A stretch of 64,000 nucleotides of DNA from Orenia metallireducens (GCF_003001995.1 NZ_PVNB01000013.1:40121-104120); one strand, 5' to 3'. Numbered from the stretch's first letter, positions 9,329 to 18,024 are shown. The notes: generated from the letters alone by a model not told the origin. Numbers and translations: made by a program.

Positions 9329-10114
9329 TTATTTCAGTAAACTTCCTTTTAATATCATTACAGCTTGCCCACCTAAATAAACTCTATCTTGCTCTACCCT
9401 AACCTTGATAACTCCTCCACGTTTTGAAGCTTGATAAGCTAAAAATTCATCCTTATTCAACCTCTCTTGCCAAAACGGACCCAAACAGCAATGTGCAGAA
9501 CCAGTAACTGGATCTTCATTTACTCCAACTCCTGGGGCAAAGAATCTTGAAATAAAATCATACTCTTTAGAATCAGATTTGCTAGTTACAATAACACCTC
9601 TAGCTTTAAGATCTTTTAATGCTTTAAAATCAGGACTAATTCCTCTAAGAAGCTCTTCAGATTCAAGCTCCACTAAATAATCAAGGCGATTTCTCCCAAC
9701 ATATCTAGGCTCTACTCCTAAGGAATTAATAATTATATTAGATGCTTCAGCTTTCTTCTCTGGCTCAGCTGGAAAATTCAGTTCTATCCACTCACCATTC
9801 TTTCTTGCTGTTAGTAAACCACTTCTTGTATAAAAATTTATCTCCTTATCCTCTTTTACCCTTTTAGTCTCCCATAACACATATGCACTAGCAAGAGTAG
9901 CATGACCACATAGCTCTTCTTCATGTTCTGGAGTAAACCAACGTAAATTATAACCATCACCTTCTTTATACAAAAATGCTGTCTCTGATAAGTTCATTTC
10001 AGCTGCTACATTCTGCATCCAACTATCTTCTTTTAATTCTGATAATAGACAGACAGCTGCTGGATTACCTTTAAAAGCTTTAGCTGTAAACGCATCTACT
10101 TGATATATCTCCAT
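9329..10114 (-). CDS. PhzF family isomerase/epimerase
   Basis: 261 residues of two similar halves (diaminopimelate-epimerase fold). Signature blocks: YQVDAFTAKAFKGNPAAVC at the start, NLSETAFL with the catalytic-type glutamate at E44, WFTPEHEEELCGHATLASA (about 60-78) and GVNEDPVTGSAHCCLGP. PhzF acts in phenazine synthesis, but most bacterial homologues like this one have unknown substrates, and there are no phenazine genes nearby. It starts at ATG behind a GGAGGAA site. Confidence 0.92.
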   Translation of the reverse strand: MEIYQVDAFTAKAFKGNPAAVCLLSELKEDSWMQNVAAEMNLSETAFLYKEGDGYNLRWFTPEHEEELCGHATLASAYVLWETKRVKEDKEINFYTRSGLLTARKNGEWIELNFPAEPEKKAEASNIIINSLGVEPRYVGRNRLDYLVELESEELLRGISPDFKALKDLKARGVIVTSKSDSKEYDFISRFFAPGVGVNEDPVTGSAHCCLGPFWQERLNKDEFLAYQASKRGGVIKVRVEQDRVYLGGQAVMILKGSLLK

Positions 10115-10172
10115 TTTTTCTTCCTCCTTAAATATTCTTGATATTTATTTTTAATGAAATAGTTTAATCTTT

Positions 10173-10458
10173 TTAACATCTATTCAAAAAATTATCAATC
10201 TCTTCTTTATCTTCATTCTTAAAAGTATATCTAAACTTATTATTAAATTCCATCCCTAACAATTTTGCTTTGGTATTAAACTCAATAAACTCATTATCTT
10301 CTGACCATTTATAACCCTCTATATTTTTAAATTTCAAATTCACTCCAGAGATGATAATACCACTATCAGTAACCCCTTGCTTTACACAATCCAGTTAATA
10401 GACTAGCTAAAATAATAATAAATACACTGAATTTATAAATATTATTTGTACCTTTCAT
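10173..10458 (-). pseudogene. Small lipoprotein gene with a one-base frameshift at the lipobox
   Basis: The frame opens at 10458 (ATG AAA GGT ACA) and encodes a lipoprotein signal ending ...IIILASLLTG, then shifts: the frame continues as LCKARGY-stop. If one base is dropped in GGATTGT (about 10391-10395), the other frame reads on as C-V-K-Q-G-V-T-D-S-G and stays open for about 75 codons to TAA at 10175-10173. The lipobox would then be LLTGC. The total length of 286 nt is one more than a multiple of three. The downstream part (SGVNLKFKNIEGYKWSED) is not a family I recognise. Either a recent inactivating insertion or a sequencing error. Confidence 0.7.
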
Positions 10459-10653
10459 ATATTTTTCACCTCTAAACTCTCACAACCAAATAAGATTAAG
10501 AACAAAGTTGCTGTCGAAACTTAAATCTTGTCCCATAAGCTGCTCAATTACTATTTAATAATTATATTCTGTAGATATGAATATTTTTGAATTTATCCTC
10601 AACTTATATCAGCTGATTTATCCGAAGTACGGCTTTACTTTTATCCTAACTTC

Positions 10654-11712
10654 TTACTCAATAATTTCTTTTAAAGTTTTTATTAAAAGATCCATCTCTT
10701 CATCTGTTCCTATGCTTACACGTAAAAAATTCTCTATTCTCGGTTGATTAAAATAGCGAACCAGAATCCCTTTTTCTTTTAACTGATTGAATAAATTTTC
10801 TGCCTGCACTCTTAAGTGACTAACAAAAATAAAGTTTGCCTTTGACTCTATCACTTTAAAGCCTATTTTTCTTAATTCTTCTGATACTCGTTCTCTAGTT
10901 TTTATAATTTTTGACCTTGTTTCTTGAAAATACTCTTCATCTTTAATTGCTTCTTTTGCTCCAACTAATGCTAGTCTATCAAGAGTATAAGAATTAAATG
11001 AATTTTTAATCCTGTCCAGTCCTTCCATTAAATCTTCTTGACCAAAAACAAACCCTACCCTAAGTCCTGCTAAGGCTCTTGATTTGGAAAGGGTTTGTAC
11101 AACTAATAAATTAGGATATTTATCAATAAGTTTTACTGCTGACTCTCCACCAAAATCAATATAAGCCTCATCTATAATTACAACTTCATCAATATTCTTC
11201 TTTAAAATCTCTTCTATAAATTCAAGAGACAGATATTTTCCAGTTGGTGCATTTGGATTTGGGAGGATAATTCCCTCATTTGGTTCAGAGAATCCATCCA
11301 ATGATAATGAAAAATCTTTATCTAACTGCACAAGATTATAATTGATATTAAATAGATTGGCATATACAGGATAAAAACTATATGTAATCTCAGGTAAAAG
11401 TATAGAATCATCAGCATCAAAAAAAGCCATGAATAATAATGCTAACACTTCATCAGAACCATTCCCTACAAAAACTTGACTTTTCTTCAAACCATAATAA
11501 TCTGCAAGAGTTGCTTTGAGTTCTTCACAAGTAGGATCAGGATATAGCTTCAAATCTTCATTTGTTGCTTGCTTAATAGCTTTCATAACTTTTGGTGATG
11601 GTGGATATGGATTTTCATTAGTATTTAATTTAATGTATTTCTTATCTTGTGGTTGCTCCCCTGGAACATATGGTTCCACTTTTTTAGCAAGTTTGCTCCA
11701 ATATTTACTCAT
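10654..11712 (-). CDS. hisC: Histidinol-phosphate aminotransferase
   Basis: 352 residues, fold-type I PLP aminotransferase of the HisC branch. Visible are KLNTNENPYPPSP (28-40), YPDPTCEEL (57-65), VGNGSDEVL (82-90), PNPNAPTG (151-158), DEAYIDF (181-187) and the PLP-lysine block TLSKSRALAGLRVGF with K210. It converts imidazole-acetol phosphate and glutamate to histidinol phosphate; related enzymes also act on aromatic amino acids. No other his genes are in the window, so this is an isolated hisC that could also serve phenylalanine/tyrosine synthesis alongside pheA at 14 kb (inference). Confidence 0.93.
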   Translation of the reverse strand: MSKYWSKLAKKVEPYVPGEQPQDKKYIKLNTNENPYPPSPKVMKAIKQATNEDLKLYPDPTCEELKATLADYYGLKKSQVFVGNGSDEVLALLFMAFFDADDSILLPEITYSFYPVYANLFNINYNLVQLDKDFSLSLDGFSEPNEGIILPNPNAPTGKYLSLEFIEEILKKNIDEVVIIDEAYIDFGGESAVKLIDKYPNLLVVQTLSKSRALAGLRVGFVFGQEDLMEGLDRIKNSFNSYTLDRLALVGAKEAIKDEEYFQETRSKIIKTRERVSEELRKIGFKVIESKANFIFVSHLRVQAENLFNQLKEKGILVRYFNQPRIENFLRVSIGTDEEMDLLIKTLKEIIE

Positions 11713-11762
11713 ATATAATTCTCCTTTCTTAAAATAATCTTATTAATAGTCAAACACTTATT

Positions 11763-11879
11763 TTAAGCTGTATTTCTGATAATATCCTTAGAGTTAGCGA
11801 CGTCCTTGATAATACTTATAATCTTACATAAGTCAATCTCACTTTCATTTACACTCACAACTGGGATGTCACTAATATA
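11763..11879 (-). pseudogene. Possible C-terminal remnant of a coding sequence
   Basis: A 38-codon open stretch on the minus strand reads YISDIPVVSVNESEIDLCKI and ends at TAA (11765-11763), preceded immediately by TGA with no start codon. The amino-acid composition looks protein-like and unlike the AT-rich surroundings. I cannot name the family. Its position upstream of hisC, in a zone with two other disrupted genes, fits gene decay. Confidence 0.3.
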
Positions 11880-11934
11880 TCATTAGACAACGTTTCCCTT
11901 TCTATTTATTTACTTGTATATTTTTAAATATTCT

Positions 11935-12390
11935 TTAATTATCAATCTTTCTATGTAATATATCTAATAGCTCTTTTTGCCTTTCTATATTGTCTAAAGA
12001 AACAGCTTTAAGACTATCTTTTACTTCAACTTTTATTTTTTGATCATCAATCACTTTAATTGATGATATCTCATCCCATTTGATAAATTTACCATAATAT
12101 GAAATTCCATTTTGATATATGTATATCTTTTTCCTTATTTTAAAAATTTGAGATATTATATAAAATTGAAGCATAATAAAATTACTTATAATAAACGACT
12201 CTAGAAATATTAAAATATTAGCAATAGAGCCAATTATTGAAATGACAATAATAATATTTTTTAAAGATGATTTATGTTTAAAACTTTCTATTTTATTTCC
12301 ACCATATTCTTTTATTTTATAGTAATTTATCGTTATTGATATTAATTCATAAATAAAAACAAGCAATATAACAATATTTATATTTCCCAC
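11935..12390 (-). CDS. Hypothetical membrane protein with PH-like C-terminal domain
   Basis: 151 residues with an N-terminal membrane helix (about 3-19) and a hydrophobic helical hairpin around 47-85. The soluble C-terminus has beta-rich character (KKIYIYQNGISYYGKFIKW, then DEISSIKVIDDQKIKVEVK), resembling the bacterial PH-like/YcxB-type domain, where a strand with 'YYGKFIKWDEISSI' is common. No enzymatic motif is visible. The upstream GNAT gene (12430) is 39 nt away. Function unknown. Confidence 0.7.
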   Translation of the reverse strand: MGNINIVILLVFIYELISITINYYKIKEYGGNKIESFKHKSSLKNIIIVISIIGSIANILIFLESFIISNFIMLQFYIISQIFKIRKKIYIYQNGISYYGKFIKWDEISSIKVIDDQKIKVEVKDSLKAVSLDNIERQKELLDILHRKIDN

Positions 12391-12429
12391 TTTATATGCC
12401 CCCTCTATAGATTTTTATTCTACTTATCA

Positions 12430-12885
12430 TTACAATTCTATTTGCAACCTTATCATATCTAAACACTGTATGCCATTCTCATATATTGGTTCATCATAAT
12501 GTTTTAAAAAGAAATCTTTATCAATTCCAGTAATTCTAAAACCCAATTTTTGATATAATGCTAGCTGAAATATACTTGAATTTGCTGTTCCAATCTCTAA
12601 AATTTTTGCACCATATGCCAATGCCTTTTTAATAGCATCTTTTAGTAACAATTTACCTAATCCTTTACTTTGGTAATCTTCTTTTATAGCAATATTTACA
12701 ATTTCAATAGTTTCTGGACGCGTATGTATCAAAACATACTCCCCAACAATAACATCACAATAACTTGCAGTAAATACTCTACCTCTACTAACATAATCAT
12801 TAACCAGTTTCTCTGATGGGTCTGCTAATAATAGTAACTCATATATTAAATCATTAATATCACCCTCTTTTTTATAACAACATTC
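12430..12885 (-). CDS. GNAT family N-acetyltransferase (YvbK-like) with disrupted or unusual 5' end
   Basis: The open frame from 12885 to 12430 reads ...LIYELLLLADPSEKLVNDYV, then GEYVLIHTRPETIEIVNIAI, the acetyl-CoA loop EDYQSKGLGKLLL and LYQKLGFRITGIDKDFF, strongly like YvbK-type GNATs. The open frame starts after TAA (12888-12886), and its first in-frame start codon is TTG at 12732, well inside the conserved fold. An ATG at about 12884 lies one base out of frame; dropping one T near 12880 would give M-L-Y-K-K-E-G-D-I-N-D-L, a normal-looking N-terminus. The gene is therefore probably frameshifted at its start, or this is a sequencing error. Only 12430-12732 could be read from an accepted start codon. 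Confidence 0.6.
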   Translation of the reverse strand, partial: ECCYKKEGDINDLIYELLLLADPSEKLVNDYVSRGRVFTASYCDVIVGEYVLIHTRPETIEIVNIAIKEDYQSKGLGKLLLKDAIKKALAYGAKILEIGTANSSIFQLALYQKLGFRITGIDKDFFLKHYDEPIYENGIQCLDMIRLQIEL

Positions 12886-13118
12886 TTATTTAAATCCTTC
12901 AATAACAACCCCCCTATTTTTACTATTTAGAACATAGTTTTTATATATCTAATATACTATATCTCTCAACTCCAAACTTCTACTAAATTCATTTCTCTAA
13001 TAGACCTTAATAGTTTGGCAACCAATTAATAACTTATCTACATTAAATAATCTATTTATACCATTATAATACTCTATATTAGCTATATATTCAAATATAA
13101 ATACTATCCAAAATAAAA

Positions 13119-13150
13119 AAACACTTAAGCACATCTTGTACTTAAGTGTT
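13119..13150 (-). terminator. Intrinsic terminator of yebC
   Basis: Stem AACACTTAAG/CTTAAGTGTT with a 12-nt interior, followed on the minus strand by TTTTTTT. It lies just beyond the yebC stop at 13158. Confidence 0.8.
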
Positions 13151-13157
13151 TAAAATC

Positions 13158-13922
13158 TTATAATTCATCTTCAATTTCTACCATTACATCATCAGGGATA
13201 TTAAAGTTAGCATATACCTCTTGTATATCATCTTGATCTTCTAAGGCATCTATTAATCTTAATACCTTCTTAGCATCATTAGGATCAGTTATATCCAGTA
13301 CATTCTCTGGAACCATTGCTATATCTCCAGAATCAAACTTGTATCCTGCTTCTTCCATAGCAGTTCTAACTTCTTTTAGATCTGATGGATCAGTTATAAT
13401 CTCTACACTATCTGCTTCGATAGTAATATCCTCTGCTCCAGATTCTAAAGCAGCCATCATAATCTCATCCTCATCAATCTCATTTTCACTACGATCGATG
13501 ATTAATTGACCCTTTCTTTCAAACATCCAAGCTACACAACCGCTCTCTCCTAAATTTCCACCATTCTTAGATAGAACATGCCTTACATCAGAAGCTGCAC
13601 GATTACGGTTATCTGTCATGATTTCCATATATAAAGCAACTCCAGCTGGAGCATAACCCTCATATACGAACTCTTCATAATTGACCCCTTCTAAATCACC
13701 AGTTCCTCTTTTAATAGCTCGTTCGATATTATCTTTAGGCATATTAGCATCCTTAGCCTTTTGAACAGCTAAAGCTAAATCATTATTAGTTTCAAGATCA
13801 CCACCACCATTTCTAGCAGCAACGGTAATCTTTTTAACTAATTTGGAGAACAGCTTACCCCTTGCTTTATCCTCTTTCGCTTTCTTATGTTTAATGTTGG
13901 CCCACTTAGAATGTCCAGCCAT
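13158..13922 (-). CDS. yebC: YebC/PmpR family DNA-binding transcriptional regulator/translation factor
   Basis: 254 residues, slightly long for the family, with the diagnostic start MAGHSKWANIKHKKAKEDK, RGKLFSKLVKKITVAARNGG (22-41), NMPKDNIERAIKRG and RNRAASDVRHVLSKNGGNLG. The acidic C-terminal domain ends in IEDEL. Members are described either as DNA-binding regulators or, more recently, as ribosome-associated factors helping with proline stretches. In many clostridia yebC sits near ruvC; here it stands alone with its own terminator. Confidence 0.95.
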   Translation of the reverse strand: MAGHSKWANIKHKKAKEDKARGKLFSKLVKKITVAARNGGGDLETNNDLALAVQKAKDANMPKDNIERAIKRGTGDLEGVNYEEFVYEGYAPAGVALYMEIMTDNRNRAASDVRHVLSKNGGNLGESGCVAWMFERKGQLIIDRSENEIDEDEIMMAALESGAEDITIEADSVEIITDPSDLKEVRTAMEEAGYKFDSGDIAMVPENVLDITDPNDAKKVLRLIDALEDQDDIQEVYANFNIPDDVMVEIEDEL

Positions 13923-14078
13923 TTTAATACCTCCTTATCGATAGATACAATTCACCTAAATATTCTAACATAAATCAGTTAACTTTTCAATTTGATTTTA
14001 GATACCCTTATAATATTAGTCTACTACTTTACTAACATTTTATAAATATTTCTTCATTATTACTTACCACTATCCCAA

Positions 14079-14915
14079 TTAAAACTCTACAATACCGACT
14101 GCCTTCTCATATGATCCTAAGAGCTTGTACCAAGAACTCTTATACCTTACTAACTCTAAAGCTGTTTTGACCCTCTCATCTTGATAATGACCTTCAAAGT
14201 CTATAAAGAAGATATACTCCCCTAACATTCTCTTAGCAGGTCTAGACTCTATCTTAGTCAAGTTAATCCCTCTAATGGCAAATTCGTGTAAAATATCATA
14301 TAAAAAACCTGGATGATCCTCTACCACCGAACAGATAATTGAGGTCTTATTATTCTGACTCTTTATCCCTTCTTCCTTGGATAAAACTATAAATCTAGTA
14401 CAATTATCACGATTATCCTGTATCCCTTGAGCCAAAACCTCTAAATCATAATGATCAACTGCTCTACTATTTCCAATAGCTACCCAACTATCATCTAAGG
14501 TCGTAAGCTGTTGAATCGCTTCAGAAGTACTATTACTGATATGAGTTTCATAATTACTTAAATTTTCTTCCAAAAAAGAACGGCATTGAGCTAAGGCCTG
14601 AGGGTGTGAGATAACATGTCTAATCTCAGCTAAATCCATCTTCTTCTTAGCCACTAAGCTCTGCTCAATAACCAGAACTACCTCACCAACAATATTCAGA
14701 TCAAACTCTGCCAATAAATCTAAAGTCAGAGTAACTCCACCCTGTATCGAATTCTCAATTGGAACAACCGCTCTATCAATATCATCTTTAACAATTCCCA
14801 ATACCAAGCTCTTAATATCATTATAAGGGATAAACTCTCCTACTTGATGCTCATATTCTCTAGCCGCTACTTCTGTAAAACTTCCTTGTGGTCCTAAAAA
14901 TCCTAATCTACTCAC
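14079..14915 (-). CDS. pheA: Prephenate dehydratase
   Basis: Monofunctional PheA of about 278 residues. The start MSRLGFLGPQGSFTEVAA is followed by the catalytic-domain blocks VVPIENSIQGGVTLTLDLL, SHPQALAQCRSFL and NCTRFIVLSKE, then an ACT regulatory domain with HPGFLYDILHEFAIRGINLT and ESRPAKRMLGEYIFFIDFEG. It decarboxylates and dehydrates prephenate to phenylpyruvate, with phenylalanine feedback through the ACT domain. I chose the GTG at 14915: AGGAG lies 8 nt upstream of it, whereas the longer in-frame GTG at 14924 would overlap that site. It is divergent from the small plus-strand gene at 15061. Confidence 0.93.
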   Translation of the reverse strand: MSRLGFLGPQGSFTEVAAREYEHQVGEFIPYNDIKSLVLGIVKDDIDRAVVPIENSIQGGVTLTLDLLAEFDLNIVGEVVLVIEQSLVAKKKMDLAEIRHVISHPQALAQCRSFLEENLSNYETHISNSTSEAIQQLTTLDDSWVAIGNSRAVDHYDLEVLAQGIQDNRDNCTRFIVLSKEEGIKSQNNKTSIICSVVEDHPGFLYDILHEFAIRGINLTKIESRPAKRMLGEYIFFIDFEGHYQDERVKTALELVRYKSSWYKLLGSYEKAVGIVEF

Positions 14916-15060
14916 TACTTCCACTCCTAACTTATAGCAATTTTAAAATCAAATAAATAATTGAATTAAAACCAACCTAACTCTTTCTTTCCAATCTATG
15001 TTAACATAAAAAAGATTTACAACATAATATATAATAAATTAATTATAAGGAGGTCTAATT

Positions 15061-15252
15061 ATGTTCAAATTCAAAAATGATGATGACTCTTCACAAGAGC
15101 CTATAGATGATAGTCAGAAAAGTAATTATAATCCCTTTACATTATTTTTAATTTTAATCTTATTAATACTAGCCGATCCTAATGCCTACTCCTTAGATTT
15201 CTTAACAGATTTTCAAAATAAACTCCAACAGCTTTATAGAAAAAAGAAATAA
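15061..15252 (+). CDS. Small single-pass membrane protein, unknown function
   Basis: 63 residues, one of only two clear plus-strand genes in the window. The N-terminal 20 or so residues are acidic/polar, followed by one hydrophobic segment (NPFTLFLILILLILADPNAY, about 25-44) and a basic C-terminal tail ending YRKKK. AAGGAGG lies 8 nt before the ATG, which makes this a real gene in spite of its size. A possible hairpin follows (15274-15327). I do not recognise the family; positive-inside logic places the tail in the cytoplasm. Confidence 0.75.
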   Translation: MFKFKNDDDSSQEPIDDSQKSNYNPFTLFLILILLILADPNAYSLDFLTDFQNKLQQLYRKKK

Positions 15253-15273
15253 CCCCTCTAAAGCCAATTATTT

Positions 15274-15327
15274 AGGTATTGGGAATTGAACTTCAGAAGA
15301 TACCAAATCATGGAGAACCCAATACCT
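15274..15327 (+). terminator. Long inverted repeat after the small membrane-protein gene
   Basis: Arms AGGTATTGGG (15274-15283) and CCCAATACCT (15318-15327) pair perfectly across 34 nt, followed by TTTAAT. It is a weak terminator candidate because of the long loop and short T-tract; it could be a small structured 3' end. Confidence 0.4.
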
Positions 15328-15385
15328 TTAATATTAGAATCCTAAAATAAGTTATTAAAACACTAGAATAATTCTATAAATACAA

Positions 15386-16228
15386 TTATTGAAAGAATAA
15401 AGCTACAGTCCCTGGTCCTGCATGACTTCCTACAGCAGCTCCAATATCTGTAATGATAATATCTTTAATACTATACTCTTGCTTAAGCTTAGTTGCTATC
15501 TTATTAGCAAGTTCACTATTATCAGCATGCCCAATTCCAATTAGCTCCTCTTGTAATAACTCCACTCTCTCTTTAAAGGTATCGAGTATATATTTAATAG
15601 AACGCTTCTCACCTCTGACCTTGGCTAAAGGGACAAGCTTTCCTTCAGAATCCACCTCTGCCATAGGAATGATATTTAACAATGATCCTATAAATGCCTG
15701 AGTAGATGAGATTCTCCCCCCTTTTTTTAGCATCTCCAAAGAACCAATAGCCACTATATGCTTCATCTTACTGATAGTTTCCTCAACTTTAGAGATAATC
15801 ATATCCGTAGACTCGCCTTCCTCCAGTAACCTAGCTGCCTTTAAAACTATTAATCCTAAACCTAAAGAGGCAGCCTTAGAATCGATTACAGTAACTTTAT
15901 CCTCTCCCAAAACCTTCTGTGCCATCTTAGCAGAGTTATAAATTCCACTTAGTTGCGAAGAGAAGCTAATATAAACAAGCTCTTGATACTCCTCTAATAT
16001 TCTTTTGAATTCTTCTTCAAAGGTATAAGGATTAATCATAGAAGTCAACGGACTGAGATCCTCTGTTTTCAATTTGTTATAAAACTCTAATGGAGTAATA
16101 TCTTCTCCATCCTTATAATTTTTATCCCCCAATTTGACAGGAATAGGTATTACCTTTATATCATAGCGCTCAATTAATTCCTTACTCAAATCAGCACCAC
16201 TGTCTGTTACAAGCTTAATACTCTTCAT
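15386..16228 (-). CDS. DegV family fatty-acid-binding protein
   Basis: 280 residues. The N-terminus KLVTDSGADLSKEL, IPIPVKLGDKNYKDGEDITP, the lipid-head binding block LTSMINPYTFEEEF and YISFSSQLSGIYNSAKMA are diagnostic. The C-terminus has the conserved GAAVGSHAGPGTVALFF. DegV/FakB-type proteins present a bound fatty acid to the kinase FakA for phosphorylation. No fakA is nearby, which is common for the multiple degV copies in Firmicutes. It lies downstream of the rnpB terminator and is transcribed separately. Confidence 0.94.
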   Translation of the reverse strand: MKSIKLVTDSGADLSKELIERYDIKVIPIPVKLGDKNYKDGEDITPLEFYNKLKTEDLSPLTSMINPYTFEEEFKRILEEYQELVYISFSSQLSGIYNSAKMAQKVLGEDKVTVIDSKAASLGLGLIVLKAARLLEEGESTDMIISKVEETISKMKHIVAIGSLEMLKKGGRISSTQAFIGSLLNIIPMAEVDSEGKLVPLAKVRGEKRSIKYILDTFKERVELLQEELIGIGHADNSELANKIATKLKQEYSIKDIIITDIGAAVGSHAGPGTVALFFQ

Positions 16229-16398
16229 ATCATCCTCCTTACAAAACCTTGAAAAATGACTTATTATTAATTATACACTCAAAGATTGACTAGTACAAAT
16301 ATTAGCTTATACTTTAATTTTATCCGATATAATTTAATATATTCTACATTACTCTTAAACTTTTACTCATATGTAGCTAATTAATTTTAATATATAAC

Positions 16399-16426
16399 AA
16401 AACCTCCGCTAGATAGCGGAGGTTTT
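16399..16426 (-). terminator. Intrinsic terminator of rnpB
   Basis: Perfect 11-bp stem AACCTCCGCTA with a 2-nt loop and its complement, flanked by T/A runs on both strands (AAACC...GGTTTTT). It lies just past the 3' end of the RNase P RNA gene and could also terminate in the opposite direction. Confidence 0.85.
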
Positions 16427-16445
16427 TAGATAATATTTAACAAAT

Positions 16446-16808
<363 letters not shown>

Positions 16809-16825
16809 TTTAATTATCGTTTTAG

Positions 16826-16854
16826 ATTATAACATCTTTAATGATGGTTGTCAA
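16826..16854 (-). promoter_or_regulatory. Sigma-A promoter of rnpB
   Basis: Minus strand: TTGACA (16854-16849), 17-nt spacer, TATAAT (16831-16826); both hexamers perfect. Predicted initiation about 7 nt downstream falls close to the 5' end of the RNase P RNA. Confidence 0.92.
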
Positions 16855-16953
16855 TAAAGAGAAATGCTTTTATCTCCTTGACGACAAGTTATATAATATC
16901 ACTTAGTATCTATGAAGTCAATAGTTTTATAGATACATTTTTTTACAATTAAC

Positions 16954-17248
16954 CTACGAGTTCTTTGAACTCGACCTGATGGAAAAACCCCCGACCGAGT
17001 TTTTATCAATATTTATAACATTTTATTAATTAGAACTTTTTAACCTTATATTCTGCTTCTCTCTATATTATGACCCTACGAGTTCTTTGAACTCTTCGTG
17101 ATGGAAAAACTCCCGACCGAGTTTTTATCAATATTTATAACATTTTATTAATTAGAACTTTTTAACCTTATATTCTGCTTCTCTCTATATTATGACCCTA
17201 CGAGTTCTTTGAACTCTTCGTGATGGAAAAACTCCCGACCGAGTTTTT
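16954..17248. repeat. 122-bp tandem repeat (about 2.4 copies) with paired hairpins
   Basis: The sequence starting CTACGAGTTCTTTGAACTC recurs at 16954, 17076 and 17198, an exact 122-nt period. Copies 2 and 3 are virtually identical; copy 1 has a few substitutions (GACCTGATGG for TTCGTGATGG). Each copy holds two hairpins: GAGTTC/GAACTC with a TTT loop, then AAAAACTC/GAGTTTTT with a 6-nt loop. The third copy ends exactly at the stop of the zinc-ribbon gene (17250), so the hairpins may serve as its terminator. There is no coding frame. Confidence 0.9.
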
Positions 17249-17249
17249 C

Positions 17250-17963
17250 CTATCTTCTCCAGTAAAGTATCCTACCACAGTTTTCACAGTAGACTATCTC
17301 TTCACTAGACTTGACCTCTTCTACTAGATTGACCGGTAATAACATCCTACAGCCCATACAATAACCATCAGATACCTCTACAACTACCCGCCCCCTCTTC
17401 CTACGATATAAGTCCTCATATTTCGAGATCATTTCATCCTCTAACTTATCAAATATATCTTCTTTAGCCGAATTCACTCTATCAAGCTCTTGATTTATTT
17501 TAGTATTACCTTCTTGGTAATCTTCCTCTAGCTTTATCAACTCTTCTTGCTTACTATCTAAATTCTCTCTTAAAGATAATAATTCATCCTCTTTTGCTTC
17601 TAACTCTAGCATCAACTCTAATAATTCATCCTCTAGCTCTTTCTTACTCTCCAATGTAGTATCTAATTTTTCTTGCAACTTCTGTAGCTCTTTGGGATTA
17701 GAAGTAGCTCCACTATAAAGCTGTTGTTGATAGTCTTTCTCTTTTCTTATCAAACGGGCATCTTTAAATTCCTCTTCCTTAATCTGATGCTTTAAATCCT
17801 CCACTTCTTTATTCTTCTGACTCCAATCTTTTTTTATACTAAGTACAGCCTCTTTTAAAATGTTAATCTCTCCAACGATATCATCTTCCTCAATACTCTT
17901 TTTCAACCCTTTATCCTCTTTATCTAATTTTTCTAATTGATATAATAGTTCCAAAGTAGCCAT
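17250..17963 (-). CDS. Coiled-coil protein with C4 zinc ribbon (CT398/zf-RING_7 type)
   Basis: About 237 residues starting MATLELLYQLEKLDKEDKGL. The body (about residues 5-185) is a long coiled coil rich in E, K, L and Q. The C-terminus is a C4 zinc ribbon with two CxxC knuckles (GYCMGCRML and VYCENCGRIL). Proteins of this shape are widespread beside nif3/trmK/rpoD genes in Firmicutes, but their role is not established. The start was moved to the ATG at 17963 because GGGAGGGG lies 5 nt before it; the longer TTG start would overlap the ribosome-binding site. Confidence 0.9.
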   Translation of the reverse strand: MATLELLYQLEKLDKEDKGLKKSIEEDDIVGEINILKEAVLSIKKDWSQKNKEVEDLKHQIKEEEFKDARLIRKEKDYQQQLYSGATSNPKELQKLQEKLDTTLESKKELEDELLELMLELEAKEDELLSLRENLDSKQEELIKLEEDYQEGNTKINQELDRVNSAKEDIFDKLEDEMISKYEDLYRRKRGRVVVEVSDGYCMGCRMLLPVNLVEEVKSSEEIVYCENCGRILYWRR

Positions 17964-18024
17964 TCTTACCCCTCCCAATTTATAATATAAATCAGCCTTA
18001 ATCTAAAAATATCTTTATCATATA

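Noticed and set aside
16954..17248. CRISPR array near rnpB
   Set aside because: The period of 122 nt, with whole units near-identical and no variable spacers, shows a plain tandem duplication.
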